Shown here piece after piece: positions 38,738-50,897 of a stretch of 64,000 nt of DNA. Numbering within the stretch: position 1 is the stretch's first letter; each line of letters opens with the position of its first letter. The stretch is taken from the NCBI RefSeq assembly GCF_002078875.1, contig NC_034413.1, positions 62,116,453 to 62,180,452 on the forward strand, read 5' to 3'. Position numbers and translations under genes: made by a program. The notes under the pieces are model-generated. The model saw only the letters and a list, made by a program, of their open reading frames with translations, was not told the origin of the DNA and ran no database searches. Source of the DNA: Numida meleagris (taxonomy: Eukaryota; Chordata; Aves; Galliformes; Numididae).

Positions 38738-40604
38738 GTATGTCATTGCTAGATATTTAAAGCTAGGTTCAACCACGTCAATTTGTTTAGGACGTATCAG
38801 GTACCAGTGAAGTCAATTGCACTTATTGCTTCAGCTGCTCTGTTATCTAATCAAAGCCAAAGTCCTCCAGTGCTCTACCTGGAACTTTAGTTTTTTGGAG
38901 AAGTACAATTTAGATGAATTCTATGATAAAACAGGAAAGGCTATTTTGGGGGAAGTTGCTTTGCTTTTGTTCTGTGGATTTTTATTATTTTAAACACAGG
39001 AGTGTTTGTTTAAAAGAGAGAAGGCCTGCAAATTTTCTTGTTTACTTTGCCTTTGCTTCCCCTTCTGACGGGGGTAAAACTTTATCCACCTAATCCCCAG
39101 TCAGCTTAACCCCAAGTTTCACTGTATGGTGGCCGTGCTGTATTTTGAACTGATAAAGGAAAAAATGGGGCTGGGATTTAAAATGCTGCGGTCAGCTGAG
39201 CCCATCGAGAATACCAAAGAATTCAGCTCCTGATCTGGTAGAGAAACTGGAGGGAAATTCAGCAGTGATACAGACAGAGCTATAATCTGCACCTCCTGAG
39301 TCACAAAAATCCTATCAGAAGGGTTAGATGTTTGGACACATGAGTGCGCGTTGGGTCTGATTCCACTTATTAATAATCCGTCTGCTTTTCCTGCTCTTTC
39401 TGCCATCCCTGTCACAGGTCACACTCTCTGTGCATGTACCAAGAGCAGCTTGGGGAGTACAGCAAACAGGCAGAGTACAACATTAAGCTGGACAAAATTC
39501 AGTAGCTGATATTGCATAAAGGTCTGGCAGTGGTCTGACAGCTTTATTATTGTGCAACTCATGCTCAGTGCTCTAATGCATAGCTTACAGCACCTCTGGG
39601 ACCTGTGCTTAATTTGGCTAGGAGGCTTTCAGAAAATTGGGTTTCCTGGTAGCAGGTAATATATCGATCACTTGTACCTCTTCATTAACATACTGGCACC
39701 AGCATCCTAGAGTCTGGCTGAGTACGGGATAGAATTGCTGCCTATCAGGATAAGAAATCATTCTGCTTTTAGAATCAAATTAGTCGGCCAACTAAAAACC
39801 AAGAAAAGCTGTCAGAGAAACCGGAGAAAGCATCAGCAAAAGTGAAGTGCAGGAACTGCACTCAGTGTGGGTCTGTAGGAAGACAGAAACATTTGCGTTT
39901 CAGAGGGTTAAGTGCTACTCTCTGCAGGAGGAGATGGCCATGGCATATTGCTGCCATGCAGCTCCTCTCAGCGCTGCGCTGAGTGCTTCCAAAAGCAACT
40001 GCCTTCCTTCTCAGGATGAAGAGTCATTTGTTTCCTGTAGATAAGTTTGCTGGCTTCTTGGCAAGGCAGTTTTTGGAAGGGGGTACAGTTATTTATTGCA
40101 GCATTTGTGTTATATGGAGAGATAGTGGCTTGGCTAGTCCAGGGTGGGATGCTCAGCAGGCTGAGCACACTGGGTCTTCCCATCGAGAGCTGGAGCTGTA
40201 GGGAAGGGAGAGAGGGAGAGCAGTTCTTGTGAGTCCCTCCCAGACTCAGCACCACATTTCCTCCCACAGCCTCTGGGGATGACCGGGGTCAGAAATTCTC
40301 CGTGGCCTCCTGGCTCTCCTGCCTGGCTTCCCAGCTGTCTTTCCAAGGGCTGGGCCATGCAGAAACCTCCTTCCCTGGCTGTGTACTTGCGGATGTAGGG
40401 GATGACCTAGATTCTTAGATGAGGTTTGAGGGTGTGGGAGGCTGCACAGCCTTCTCCTGGCAAATGATCCATCTGAGAGGGAGCGACCTGGGAGTATTTC
40501 AGATGTGTGTACATGGACAAGTGAGACTGCACTGGTCTCATTTTCCTACCTTGTCTTCAAAGATGTACTGGAAAGGGAATCTTTAATTTTTGTTGTTCAC
40601 ATAT

Positions 40605-40629
40605 TGATGTCCCAACTGTTGGGACATCA
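40605..40629. repeat. Near-perfect 25-bp palindrome
   Basis: The arms 'tgatgtcccaac' (40605-40616) and 'gttgggacatca' (40618-40629) are exact reverse complements around a single central T. In RNA this would fold as an 11-bp stem with a three-base loop. It resembles neither a tRNA nor a known transposon end that I can name. Confidence 0.9.
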
Positions 40630-43600
40630 CGAAGGACAAGTATATTTCTACTAAGTAAACACTGTACTTTTGGTTCATTAAGCAGGACCACTTCCTAGGG
40701 GTAATCTGGGCTGTGCAGCATCCATATTCCCTGGGGGAAACCAGAGGAATCTCCCATCAGAAGGACCCTAAGTGAGGGAAGGCCTGTCCTGCCCTTTACC
40801 CAGTTCTCCCTGTGATCCCAGCGTGTGTCCTTTCATAAAACATCTGTGCTCTGCCTTCTCTTTCGTGAGCAGCGTCAGAGCAGAGAGAGGGGCCTTTGAA
40901 AGGGACTCCATGAGAAGCACTGATCGAGTCTGAGCAGTAGTTGTACTGAGAAAGGACCCAAGCTCTTGCTGTGAGCCACTGAGGTTCAGGAAACGAGGTC
41001 AGATTGGGTATTATACAGGGCTCCCAGTTATCCAAGAGCAGGGACACCTATTGAGAGTGGTCTGAATTTGATGTCTGTTTCTTTTTATGAGCTGCCCAGG
41101 GATCTTGTAGATGCCGTCTGTTTCTTTGAGCTGTGGTACCCGAGCGCATTGCAGGCACCCGAGCGAGCGGGCGGAGTAGAGTGTGGTTTGCAGCATGAGG
41201 TTTTGTGCTAGCTCTGACCTGAAGCCGGCAGCCATAATATCTCCACGTCTCTGCCCCACTAGTAAAAAACAAGCAGCCCGCAGGAAGGGTATAAAAATAG
41301 CTCCTTGAGCAGAATCTATTTCCTCTGCATTTGGTCGTGTGTCTTGAAATCGGTGCAGGGCAGTGGGAAGGGGGGAGTTGTTCTGGAGCACTTGGCCCAT
41401 CAAGCCAACAGGAAGGTCATCAGCCGCCTCTGCTGCAAGAGCGACGGGAGCATGTGGACGGCTTGTGTCTTGTGTTTCCTCTGGGGCTGGACTAAATTTA
41501 GCAGATTCACAGAGGGGCTTTGGACCGTAATCCATCTGGGACTGTGGGGGAAGAGTGGGATCTGGGTTGTTTGCCTAGGCTTTTTGCTGCGTAACCAGCT
41601 TCAATGAGCCGCCATTCATTATTATGACCCTCCTCTGCCTTGCTGAATGTGCTGTAACCTACTCGTTGGTCTCTTGCCCTGAACTGTTTAAGATTTAAGC
41701 AGGAGGGAAAAATAAAGACTGCTGGTTCTGGGTTCCCACTGACTCAACATTGGAGTGTAGATGTGCCTTCTATAGCATCAACGCAAAGGCTGAGCCTATA
41801 GCCTGCACTTGTGAGAATTGCAGCACATACTAACGATGGGGGCAAATCTCATTTCAGACTTCCCAAAAGTATTGCCTTCCGATTCCTTCAGCTTCCAGAC
41901 AGTTAAAGGGATTATTCCTCAATGCAGTATTTACACCTTGCAAGGCCTGCACACTGCTGGGCTGGTCCTTCCGTCGCTAATCTTAAACAAATATTTTACG
42001 AGTGTGCTTTGAATGAACTAGCTCTGCTAAAAATCTCTTTTCCCTGACCAGCCTGAGACAGAGCTAGGCAAACTGAAGCGCAAAGCACATGTGTATTAAA
42101 TAATGTATTTCAAGTAATTGAAATTATGTTTCTAAATATCTGCTTCAGCACACTGTACGGATTTGATATATTGATACTGACACAAGAAGCCTGATTCTCC
42201 TGTCATTTACACAAGCATTTTGTCAGAGCAGTTATTCCCAGGTCACACATCTTGCAAGAAGTTCCCAAGCCCATGTCAGCTTTGCTTAGTTCAGATTAAT
42301 TCCAAATTCTAGAAAGTAGAGTTAATATTATTGTCACTGTAATGGATCTAATAGTCAATGCCAGAAGGTTATTTATTTGTGAGTGTTATTTTTCCATTCA
42401 TATTAATTGGTCTAGTAAAAGAGATTACCTCCTCTTGCAAATACTCCCTTGCTTTAACTCCAGAATGGCATTTTTTTTTTAAGGCAGACAAAGTCCATTT
42501 GTGATAATTGCTTGCACGTTGCAGTGAAGATTGGGATAGCCTCTAGTCTCTCTAAACGTGCACAGTCAAACAGAAGCAGCAATAACACTCTATCCAAGAC
42601 TTGCCCATAAAAAGGCAACCTTGACTCTATCACTTCAGCAACACAATTTGTAGCTCGTGTTTGCTGGTGACTCCCCTGTTCATGAAGCGGGCCTGGTGCT
42701 CCATGTTTCTCACCAAGAGCATTTAGCTGTCTGATGCTAAATTAAACATTTTTGTTGCCCTTTGCTTTTGCAAGCCAAAGAGATCAAAAGTTAGATAGTA
42801 GAACCCAGTGTTTATATTTCAAAGGCATTATTCTGTTTTCTAGATTAGGGAGGAAGACTGAAATCTTTCAACTCAAGATATTTATTTCCCATAGATCATT
42901 TTTACAATGTATTTTTAGTTATTTTAGGTCTTACAATCCTTCCAGACCATACCCAGCTCTGTACTTTTTCTGCAGATTTCACGTATCCTCAGATTTTCAA
43001 GTTAACAGTTGCATTTTGCCAAGGAATATATACCCAGTTCCCTTGGAAATCTATGGGAATTGCATTTTTGTATCAGAGAACAGAACCCAGCCTTAAGAGC
43101 CAAATGTCATTCTTCAGAAAAGCACTGAAGAATTTATTAACTCTGCAGGACTCTTACTCAGTGAAATAAGAACATTTTTCCTTCCACTGACTGTAAAATA
43201 CAAATTAGGTTTCATGCAGTGTGAAGGAATCAAAGTGCTCTTGCTGCTGAGGAAGGCTATTCTAACCTGTGAAAAAGCTTAAATGGCAGGGGAAGGGCAC
43301 TCTTTTCATCCCAGTGGTCTTCATGGCCATTGCACATCTGTTCAGACAAATCTGCCGTGGTTGTGCCATGCAGATGTGCTGCTGCATCGCAGCAGAAGTG
43401 CTTCACACATTGACTTCACCTGGGAGCTACACAGTGTTCAGTCCACTATAGCCTTTCCTTATGTACAAAGATGTCTTTCTGCATGCAAAGATGCAGAAGT
43501 GCACGTTCTACTACGCATCAGCCATCATAAAACATGCAGAGGGACATGCAGGCACACCAGAGATGGGCCTGAGATCAGCAGCACTGGGGGCTGGCGCTCC

Positions 43601-45424
43601 TCCCTGCTGAGTGAAAGACAGCCCTCCGGGTGGAAGGGCCTAGTTTGTCTCACACAGGGAGACTGAATCTCTTGGAGCATCAGACATGTACACCATGCCT
43701 GCCCGAGCAGTCAGCATCTGCTGCGGTGAGTGGGAGCACTGAAACTGAGAGATAGCACAGGTGATGTATCCGTCATGTACCCTGAGGCTCTTGCAGTAAA
43801 TTCCTCCCAATAACAACCAGAGAACCAAGGCAGATCAAGGAACTGATCTGGGTTAAAGTTAACTTTTTTTTTTTTTCCATCTTAGGTTAATTTTAACCTG
43901 GATCCTTTTGCGGCCCAGATTCACTGCGAGGCTGCACAAACATTTCTGTTGGCGCAGGGTAAGGCGCAGCACCTGGGAGAGACAGAAAAGGCAACAATGG
44001 GTTTTGGCAGGGCAGCTGGAGCTCAGACCCAGAGTGTTCATGGAACGGTCATGTAATGTGGAGCTGATACGTACCCAGAAATCAGCTGAACTTAGGGATT
44101 AAAAACTGCTCCAAGACATCATGTACTTATCCCTCTCACAGAAAGACAACGGGTTTTTTTCCTTCTTGCAGTGACTGGAAACGCCAGTGTGTAGAAGTTC
44201 AGCTTTCAGTAGTCTGTTGTTACCAAGAAGAAGGGGGATTTCTAAGTATTTGGTGCTGGACTGACTCTCACTCACTGACATCTCCCAGAGCAGCATTTCT
44301 GTACGGGGCATCAGCAGAAATCCTACCTGCCAGACAGCTCGCATCCTAGAAACACAGTCATTGCTATTCTGTGGGCAGAGAGTACTCTACGCTGATATAA
44401 GCAGAAAGGCTGTTTTCTAGCCAGTCAATCCATAAAATCTGATTAAAAAAATAGCTTTAAACCTAGTTTTTAAATTCTCCCCTCTGCAGGCTGCCTGTTA
44501 CGTGTATCCTTGTTATTTATGCCCTCTGTAAGTTCTAATAACAGCTTTACGGATTCTTTTATGCTTGTCTTAGATCTGGTATTGTAAACCAGAAAGTCCT
44601 GCCATCTTAAACATTGCCTGGTAAGAATTCTTCTACATTCCCTTTCTACCTTAGAACAAAGGAAAGAAGAAAATACACTTAATGCAATAATTTGGCCCAA
44701 GTAAATAAAGGCTTTTACAATATTGACACTGAATTTTATTTTAATTCCAATCCAATTCCTCCAGACTGGCCAAGAAGAGAAAGGTTCTTCTCAAACTAGC
44801 AAATGGTGTGTGTCAGTTTTTTAATTTTTCTTTCAGTTTGCCTTGAACCATAATTGTGTTGGATACTGGATGGGAGGGTGGGTGACGAACAAAGCTTTTA
44901 GCTCACTGTGAAACATCTCAGGAAAGCAGAGTGAATAGTCTTCTACCAGAAACAAAGTGAGAGAAAACCAAAAACATAAACAAACAAAAAACTTTCTGTA
45001 AGGAAGGAGAAATGCCATTTAAAGAGAAAATTAGCTGTGGTTTCCAGCATCCAAATAGAACAACCTCAGGCAAGCTGAGGCAGGTAGATCAGGAATACTT
45101 CTGTTACGCCAGTAGTCTGTAGTTGCTGAAACATCTCACCTTTGTGGTGCTCAAGTGGGTGAGGCTCCTGTTTGTCTTGGAAAGCAAACCATGATGGGCC
45201 GAGATAGGCTTGTGATTTCCCCATTGAGGCCCAACACAGTGTGAGAGGAGCCAAAACATGTCGAAAAAGCAGCGTTTTAGTGCTTTGTGTATTCCATCAC
45301 TGGTTATTGCTGTAACTCCCAAAGATATCTCTCTGCTTTAATGGAGATAAGTGCTTCAGGAAATGAACACAAAAGCTACTTAAAAATTTTATTTCACCAT
45401 TTTTTGCTTAAGGTTTTGTGTGGT

Positions 45425-45440
45425 GGTTGGTTGGTTGGTT
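45425..45440. repeat. (GGTT)4 microsatellite
   Basis: Four uninterrupted GGTT units, possibly length-polymorphic. No other role is apparent. Confidence 0.85.
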
Positions 45441-45957
45441 GCTTTTTTTATTCTCACCAGGAGCTTTTTGGGATGTGTCCACCATCCACCATAGCTCTCC
45501 AGAAACTGCCGTCTAGCAGTACATGGCTCCACTTACTGGAGCCCATACGTTAAACTGTTTTGTGAGAAGATGCTCTCTGCAACTCCTCTGGTGGTTCTGC
45601 TGGCAGGGTGGAGGAGTCCTGCCTGGAGGTCTTTGCCAGGAGGCCACTCCCTTGCCTAAGCAGTAGAGCCTGCATTGAGGTGTTGGAGGAACGGGGCTGT
45701 GCACTGTCTGCTGACTGTTTCCTTAAGCACCTCACTGGCAGAATCTATTTAGGAAGTATGATATATGTAGTAGAATTGGTCCTGTGACAAGGAAGCCAGA
45801 GCAAGTGGACAATGCAGGAGTCTATTCTGGGATATCTGAGGGGCAAAGTTAGCCTCGAAGCTGAAGGGGTCCAACCGTTCTGCAGGTCTGTTCCTCTGGG
45901 AGCATGTTACAGTCTCCTAGGCTGTATTTGCATGAATATCTAGGGGCGACTCTAAGT

Positions 45958-46093
45958 TCATAGAATCATAGAATCATTAAGGTTGGAAAAGACCTCTATG
46001 ATCACCAAGCCCAACCATCAACCCATCCTCACCATGCCCACTAACCATGTCCCTCAGTGCCACATCTCCATGGTTCTTGAACACTCCCAGATG
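45958..46093 (-). mobile_element. CR1 LINE 3'-end fragment
   Basis: It starts with two clean antisense tail repeats ('tcatagaatcatagaatcat'), then 'taaggttggaaaagacctct' and 'aaccatgtccctcagtgcca'. It ends near 'gaacactcccagatg'. It is only about 136 bases long and strongly 5' truncated. Confidence 0.94.
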
Positions 46094-48514
46094 TTTCAAG
46101 TTCTCTTGAAACAGCCATAGTTGTGTGAAAGTGAGTGTATGTGTCTTATTCTGCAGTCTGCTCTACAGCTATCTGCCTGGTGCTGTTATTCATTGAGCTT
46201 TTTAAGATATTTTGGTGGTTGAGACTCTGAGCAGCTTGTCTTTATGTCTTGGGCTCTCCCTCCTTTACAGAAAGAAAAAGAATGAGTTGTTAATTAGGAC
46301 AGAGAGTTATGTTGTTGTCAGTGGGAGGAACTTGTGATGCTCAGGAGAGGTGGGTTCTGTGTCATGTACAGGTCAGGCCCTTCTCATGTTGGAGCACCTG
46401 GCAGAGCAGACAGGTCTACAAGGCTTCCAGTAGAGTTGGTGGACCAAGATGCTCGTTGGTCACACAGTTCTTCTAAGTTGTCATAAACCATTCTCATGCT
46501 GTTGTCTACAGCAGAAGCATAAGGAGCGACGTATCCTAACATTTGTTGAACATATGCCTGCACTGCAGTTCAACGTGGAGTTTGTGCTGGGCTGTCCATA
46601 TTTCTTTTTAATTTGTTTGTTTTAGCTAGTTGAGAATGTTCTTTTTTTACCTACCACTGCGCTGCATTGAGGAGCCAAAAACCTCTCCTTGGAGTTGTGC
46701 TCCCTTGCGCCAGGAGAGAATATGATTCCATTTATTTATTTATTTATAATTTATTTGATCTGTTTTAATACCCAATAAAGTTGTTTTTTTTTCCAACTGG
46801 CACAATGAGGCCCCGACTATTTTTAAAGAACGTGGTTCATTTGATTTAATCTAATGAATGTTTAGTGCTGTTGAAAATAGCTGGAGCCAGAGCCAAGAAT
46901 AATGTACTGAAATGTGCTAGTTGAGCAAGGACTGCTTCACTCTGCCAATCTGCCTTCCTTCCAGTTGTTCACATTTACCTGGTTTTGTGAGCAGCATTTG
47001 CAGACAGGACATATTGATCGAGGTGCTTTTTTAATACCAAATCTAAAAGCCAGTAATGTCAGAGCCATATTTTGACACACTCATTTGAATAAGCATCAAA
47101 CCATAAAAACTCTTCTTGATGCTCAGTGTAGGATGCATAATCTCTGTTTCAGACCACTTTAAGGGGAACACGAATTGCCAGTATCTTCTTATTGCGCGCC
47201 GAGAAAATGAAGGCACAAAACAGTCATTTTTTCTCCAAAGTCATTCAGAAATTTAGTGGGAGAGTCAGTAATGAAAGGAGTCACCCAGTGTCTCCTTCTT
47301 AAAGAAGCTGTATTTCATGCATGTTCTTGCACTTCTGAGTATGTCTCGGCAGGTTACATCACATATTTAAATAACGTATTTAAAACTCTGTGTATCCCTC
47401 TCCCTTTTTGCCATCTGTGACTTCTTCCTCTTAGATAGTTGTTTCCCCGTTCTTTCAAAAGAAATGAGTAAATAATACTTAAGCTTCATTGGATTAAAAA
47501 AATAAATCAGCAATAATACATCCTGCTCCCTGATAGCGGTGCCCACAGGGATGGGTTTTCTGCAGAGATTACTTTACACCCCGAAGCACAGTGTGGGACT
47601 GACTTGAATAAGCAACAGACAGATGCTCCCAACAGCCGTGACGTTATTCGTCTCTGCGTGATGGGGGGAAAGGAGCAGCACCTGTCACTGTGGCACTGTG
47701 GCAGAAATGTTGTCACTGCTGTTCTGCATTACAGACCTCAAGGGCAATCCAGGCCAGCGTATGTCTCCACATTTCTATTGACCTCGATGGAGACATTACA
47801 TCCACTAGCTGTTTTGTGCTGCGTTTCCCTCAAGTTAGGGAAATTAAACACCCAATGCAGGTGTGAGGGAACACAGCGTACAGATTGACATGTTCCATCT
47901 TTCAGCCCAAAATTTCCATGAGAAGACTGGGTAAAAGCATGAGGAGAACTTAGGTAGCAGAAGTCACTTCTGTGGACTCTCTAGATTTCATACGGAAGCA
48001 TCTCAATCCTGGGGAATTTCTGAAGCCACGTTCAAGAGCAGACAGAACTCATTGCCTCATCACCCGGACTTCCCTTCCATCCTCTGTGCTGCACAGACAC
48101 AGTGCTGGTGGCCTCAGCTCCACGTGGGGCGAGTCAGGACCCGAACGTCTTCACAGTCACTCCACTGCAGATAACAGCGGTTGTGTTTGGAGCATGGTGC
48201 CAGGAGGTGTTTCCCCAAAGAATTCCTGAGACTCGGGCTTAGTTTAGAGTGAGGGTGGGAAAGTTTAAGTTGACAGGGGACACGGAGGCCAGCCAGCCAC
48301 ATATTATTGCATCCTGTCCAAAAATAACATTAAAATTACAATGTGAACATAGGAAGTGAGGTTAAGGACCCTTTCTAGTCCCAGGCAAGAGCCTCCTCAC
48401 CCCTCATTTAGGCCAAGTGAACTGTGCAGCATTATTTTTCGCCTTGTGATCTGCTGCTTCCCAAACACTGAGCTGCAGGCTCAGCACAGGTCCCACTCAC
48501 ATTGATGGCAAACA
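46094..48514 (+). other. KALRN: KALRN intron, with AU-rich element and poly(A) signal
   Basis: I see no exon. The notable part is the 3'-end-like sequence at 46730-46795 (listed separately). The rest is ordinary intronic sequence. Confidence 0.6.
46730..46795 (+). terminator. Candidate cleavage/polyadenylation site with AU-rich element
   Basis: Four overlapping ATTTA motifs ('atttatttatttatttata') start at 46730. A canonical AATAAA follows at 46774-46779, and then a GT/T-rich stretch ('gttgtttttttttcc') a few bases downstream. This combination is typical of a vertebrate mRNA 3' end with an unstable-message element. No coding exon that would use it is visible nearby, so it may be unused. Confidence 0.35.
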
Positions 48515-48633
48515 TCATAGAATCATAGAATTGCTCAGGTTGGAAAAGACCTTCCAGATCATCAAGTCCAACCACAACCTAACCGTACTATCCTAACTCT
48601 AAAAAACCAATGCTAAATCATGTCCCTGAGCCA
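48515..48633 (-). mobile_element. CR1 LINE 3'-end fragment
   Basis: Antisense tail repeats ('tcatagaatcatagaattgc') are followed by 'caggttggaaaagaccttcc', 'gatcatcaagtccaaccaca' and 'aaatcatgtccctgagc'. The middle block (aacctaaccgtactatccta) differs from the copy at 45958, so it is a different CR1 subfamily. Confidence 0.93.
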
Positions 48634-49297
48634 TGTCATCCTCATCTGAGGCTGCAGCTGAGCTGCGGGCACAGCGCGTCTCTTCCACTTTATAGGAGCT
48701 AATTGATAAGACATGATTATTAAGAATGTCTTTTAGTCATCTCTTTTTTTCTTTCTTTTTTTGCATTTATTGCTTATATTCATCAGCAAATATGCATATG
48801 GATATATATATTTGAAAAGAGTAGCTTTTCAGCTATAACCTTCACAGCATTGCTAGTGTTGGGGAAGGGGAAAAAAATGCCTGCTTCTCCCCAGAATAAT
48901 GAATTCAATTCTGCTGTAATTAAGCAAACCATCTTTTTCAGAGCTGAAATTACACCTTAATTTGGTTTTAGAGTTTGGCTGCCATTACAAGACTACAAAC
49001 TTGCTTGTCAAACTTTGCCCATAAGTCCTCTTTCACTGAACCTTCACCTCTAAGCACTGTTTTATTGCCGTGTGCTGTCAGTGTCATGTGCACCATATCT
49101 TTAAGATGTGCTCTTTTTGGCCTGATGGCTCAAACATTCCTCGAGCGAAGTCAGAAATTAACTTCTTGGCTCCCACAAGCAACGCGGTGGTTTGGTTAGG
49201 GCTTACCACTAGATGTCCCTGTGAACCCCTCAAACCTCCCATATCCGCGCAGTTTCACAGGAGCCGGCTCGGGTTGGTGAAATCTCAGTGCTGCTGT

Positions 49298-49351
49298 GGG
49301 ATGCTGTACCCTGGTGGGATGCTTCACCCACATGGGATGCTGTGTCCTGGC
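49298..49351. repeat. 18-bp tandem repeat, 3 copies
   Basis: Three consecutive 18-base units each begin with 'gggatgct' (at 49298, 49316 and 49334). The middle unit is diverged in its second half. The period is a multiple of three, so one frame reads a 6-residue repeat, but nothing supports translation. Confidence 0.85.
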
Positions 49352-50444
49352 AGCGGTCAGCTCTGCCAAGAGGCTTGGGACTGAAATGCTACTTTTAAGG
49401 TGTCTCCTACTTAAACAAGGAATCTAAAAGGTTTGCCTTGGAAGGCTTTTTTAAAAGGCTGCCAGGAGCAGGGTTCTGCTGTGCTTAGTGTTGTGAAGAC
49501 CCTCCGTGAAGGCCGGCTTCTGCCTCAGAGACCAGGTCCCCATGCAGAATACACAGGGCAGGAGCACATTGAGATGCCACTGAAGAGCACATTACCCCTT
49601 TATTTTGTTTGCTCAAAGCAGGCTGAGTCAAGGTGGGAGGCAGCAGCCCAGAGGGCAGGATGTGGTGTGAAAGGCGGAATATGAAAGAGAGAGATGTGGT
49701 ATGAAGCCAAACGTGGAGGAGAAGTGAGGGTCTTTGGGAAAGGGAGAGGTGCAGAAGGGCAGGAGGGCCCTTGTGGGTTCCCCATCCACATCTTCCTTCT
49801 CTGCTTGCTGCTGTGGCCACTGTTTCCCGTGAGACATATTATCTGGCTGCTGCAGGCACCAGAGCCTGTGCATCTCCCAGATAGGCAAAGTCCCAAGTCA
49901 AAGAAAGACACAACACAAAGCAAACATAGACAGAGTGAAGGTTCGCTTCATTCTCACATGCTGATCAGCAGCTTTGAGCTCAAGGGCAGGGAAACGGTGC
50001 ATGCTCCAGGCTTGTTCTTAGGTTGCCAGTGCTTCCAGTGGGGATGCAGACAAAGAATAATACCCATATTTATGCCTGGGAGCGTGTTGGTTTTGCTCAT
50101 TTTTCACTACAAGTGTGCAAAAACCATGATCCTGCCACTTTGGCATCCTGCCCAAGCTCTCCCACCGGCTGCCTCCAGCAAGGTTCACTTATGGCACCTC
50201 CAGTTTTCCATGCTTTAGGTGGGAGACCCTAACATGACAGGCTGGCACCTTCCAAAAGGAAAGCTCTGGCAGGCTGGTCCGCGTCTCAGACTCTCGCCCT
50301 GAGCAGAAGGGCTGTGGTGCTTCAGGCAGGCCTCCTGCAGAAAGCCAGTGGCAGAGCTGTTGGGTTCGCGGGCTGGTCAGTGCTTCCAGCCAGCTGTAAA
50401 AGGCTTTCGCTGTCTGATGCTTAAGCTGAAAGAATGGCAGGGAG

Positions 50445-50467
50445 AAAAAAAAAAAAAAAAAAAAAAA
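50445..50467 (+). repeat. A23 homopolymer
   Basis: Twenty-three consecutive A residues. No AATAAA lies shortly upstream, so it does not look like a retrocopy tail. It lies about 110 bases before the assembly gap. Confidence 0.9.
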
Positions 50468-50580
50468 GATAGTTGTGAACTTGGGAGAAGAAGAAAAAAA
50501 AAATAGCAAAATAAGTTTTGCCTTTTAAAACCTCGGTAACCTATCAGAGCTTCAGCAAACTTCCTCCCGGGCAGCTCCTC

Positions 50581-50692
50581 NNNNNNNNNNNNNNNNNNNN
50601 NNNNNNNNNNNNNNNNNNNNNNNNNNNNNNNNNNNNNNNNNNNNNNNNNNNNNNNNNNNNNNNNNNNNNNNNNNNNNNNNNNNNNNNNNNNN
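50581..50692. other. Assembly gap (112 N)
   Basis: This is a run of N. The bases after it are very GC-rich, so the missing sequence is probably the upstream part of the CpG island/internal promoter. The true length may differ from 112. Confidence 0.99.
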
Positions 50693-50839
50693 CGTTGCAT
50701 AAGGGCCGGGCTGGGGCGGCCCCGCTCCGCCCCCGGAGGTGCGCGCCGGGCTCCGCGGGGACAGCGGCGGCTCCGCGGGCGGCTCGGCCGCTTAGTGCCT
50801 TTCTCTTTCCAGTATTTTTCGGCTTTGAGGCTCTTTTTA

Positions 50840-50861
50840 ATATATATATATATATATATAT
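50840..50861. repeat. (TA)11 microsatellite in the internal promoter / 5' UTR
   Basis: Eleven AT units flanked by T-rich sequence stand in the middle of a CpG island, 57 bases before the Duet-type start codon. Such tracts vary in length between individuals. Confidence 0.9.
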
Positions 50862-50897
50862 TATTTTTTTCTCCAAGCGGGCCGGTGGCTCCTTGCC

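Larger units (their letters stand above)
38364..45957 (+). other. KALRN: KALRN intron with simple repeats and a palindrome
   Basis: Intronic DNA. It contains a pyrimidine run (38706-38737), a near-perfect palindrome (40605-40629), a small CpG-rich patch with a TATA-like word (about 41130-41300), a T13 run (43864-43876) and (GGTT)4 at 45425-45440. There are no convincing exons. Open frames of up to 174 codons (41011-41535, minus strand) fall in the CpG-rich patch and have no recognised domain. Confidence 0.6.
48634..50692 (+). other. KALRN: KALRN intron upstream of the internal promoter
   Basis: Mostly unremarkable. It contains an 18-bp minisatellite (49298-49351), an A23 run (50445-50467) and an assembly gap (50581-50692) directly before the CpG island. 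An open frame at 49694-50218 (174 codons) has no recognised domain. Confidence 0.6.

Noticed and set aside
41011..41535. 174-codon open frame on the minus strand
   Set aside because: It lies in a CpG-richer patch that lowers stop-codon frequency. There is no domain and no splice context.
50445..50467. A23 run considered as a retrocopy tail
   Set aside because: No AATAAA lies upstream and no UTR-like sequence is evident. It is probably a simple homopolymer.
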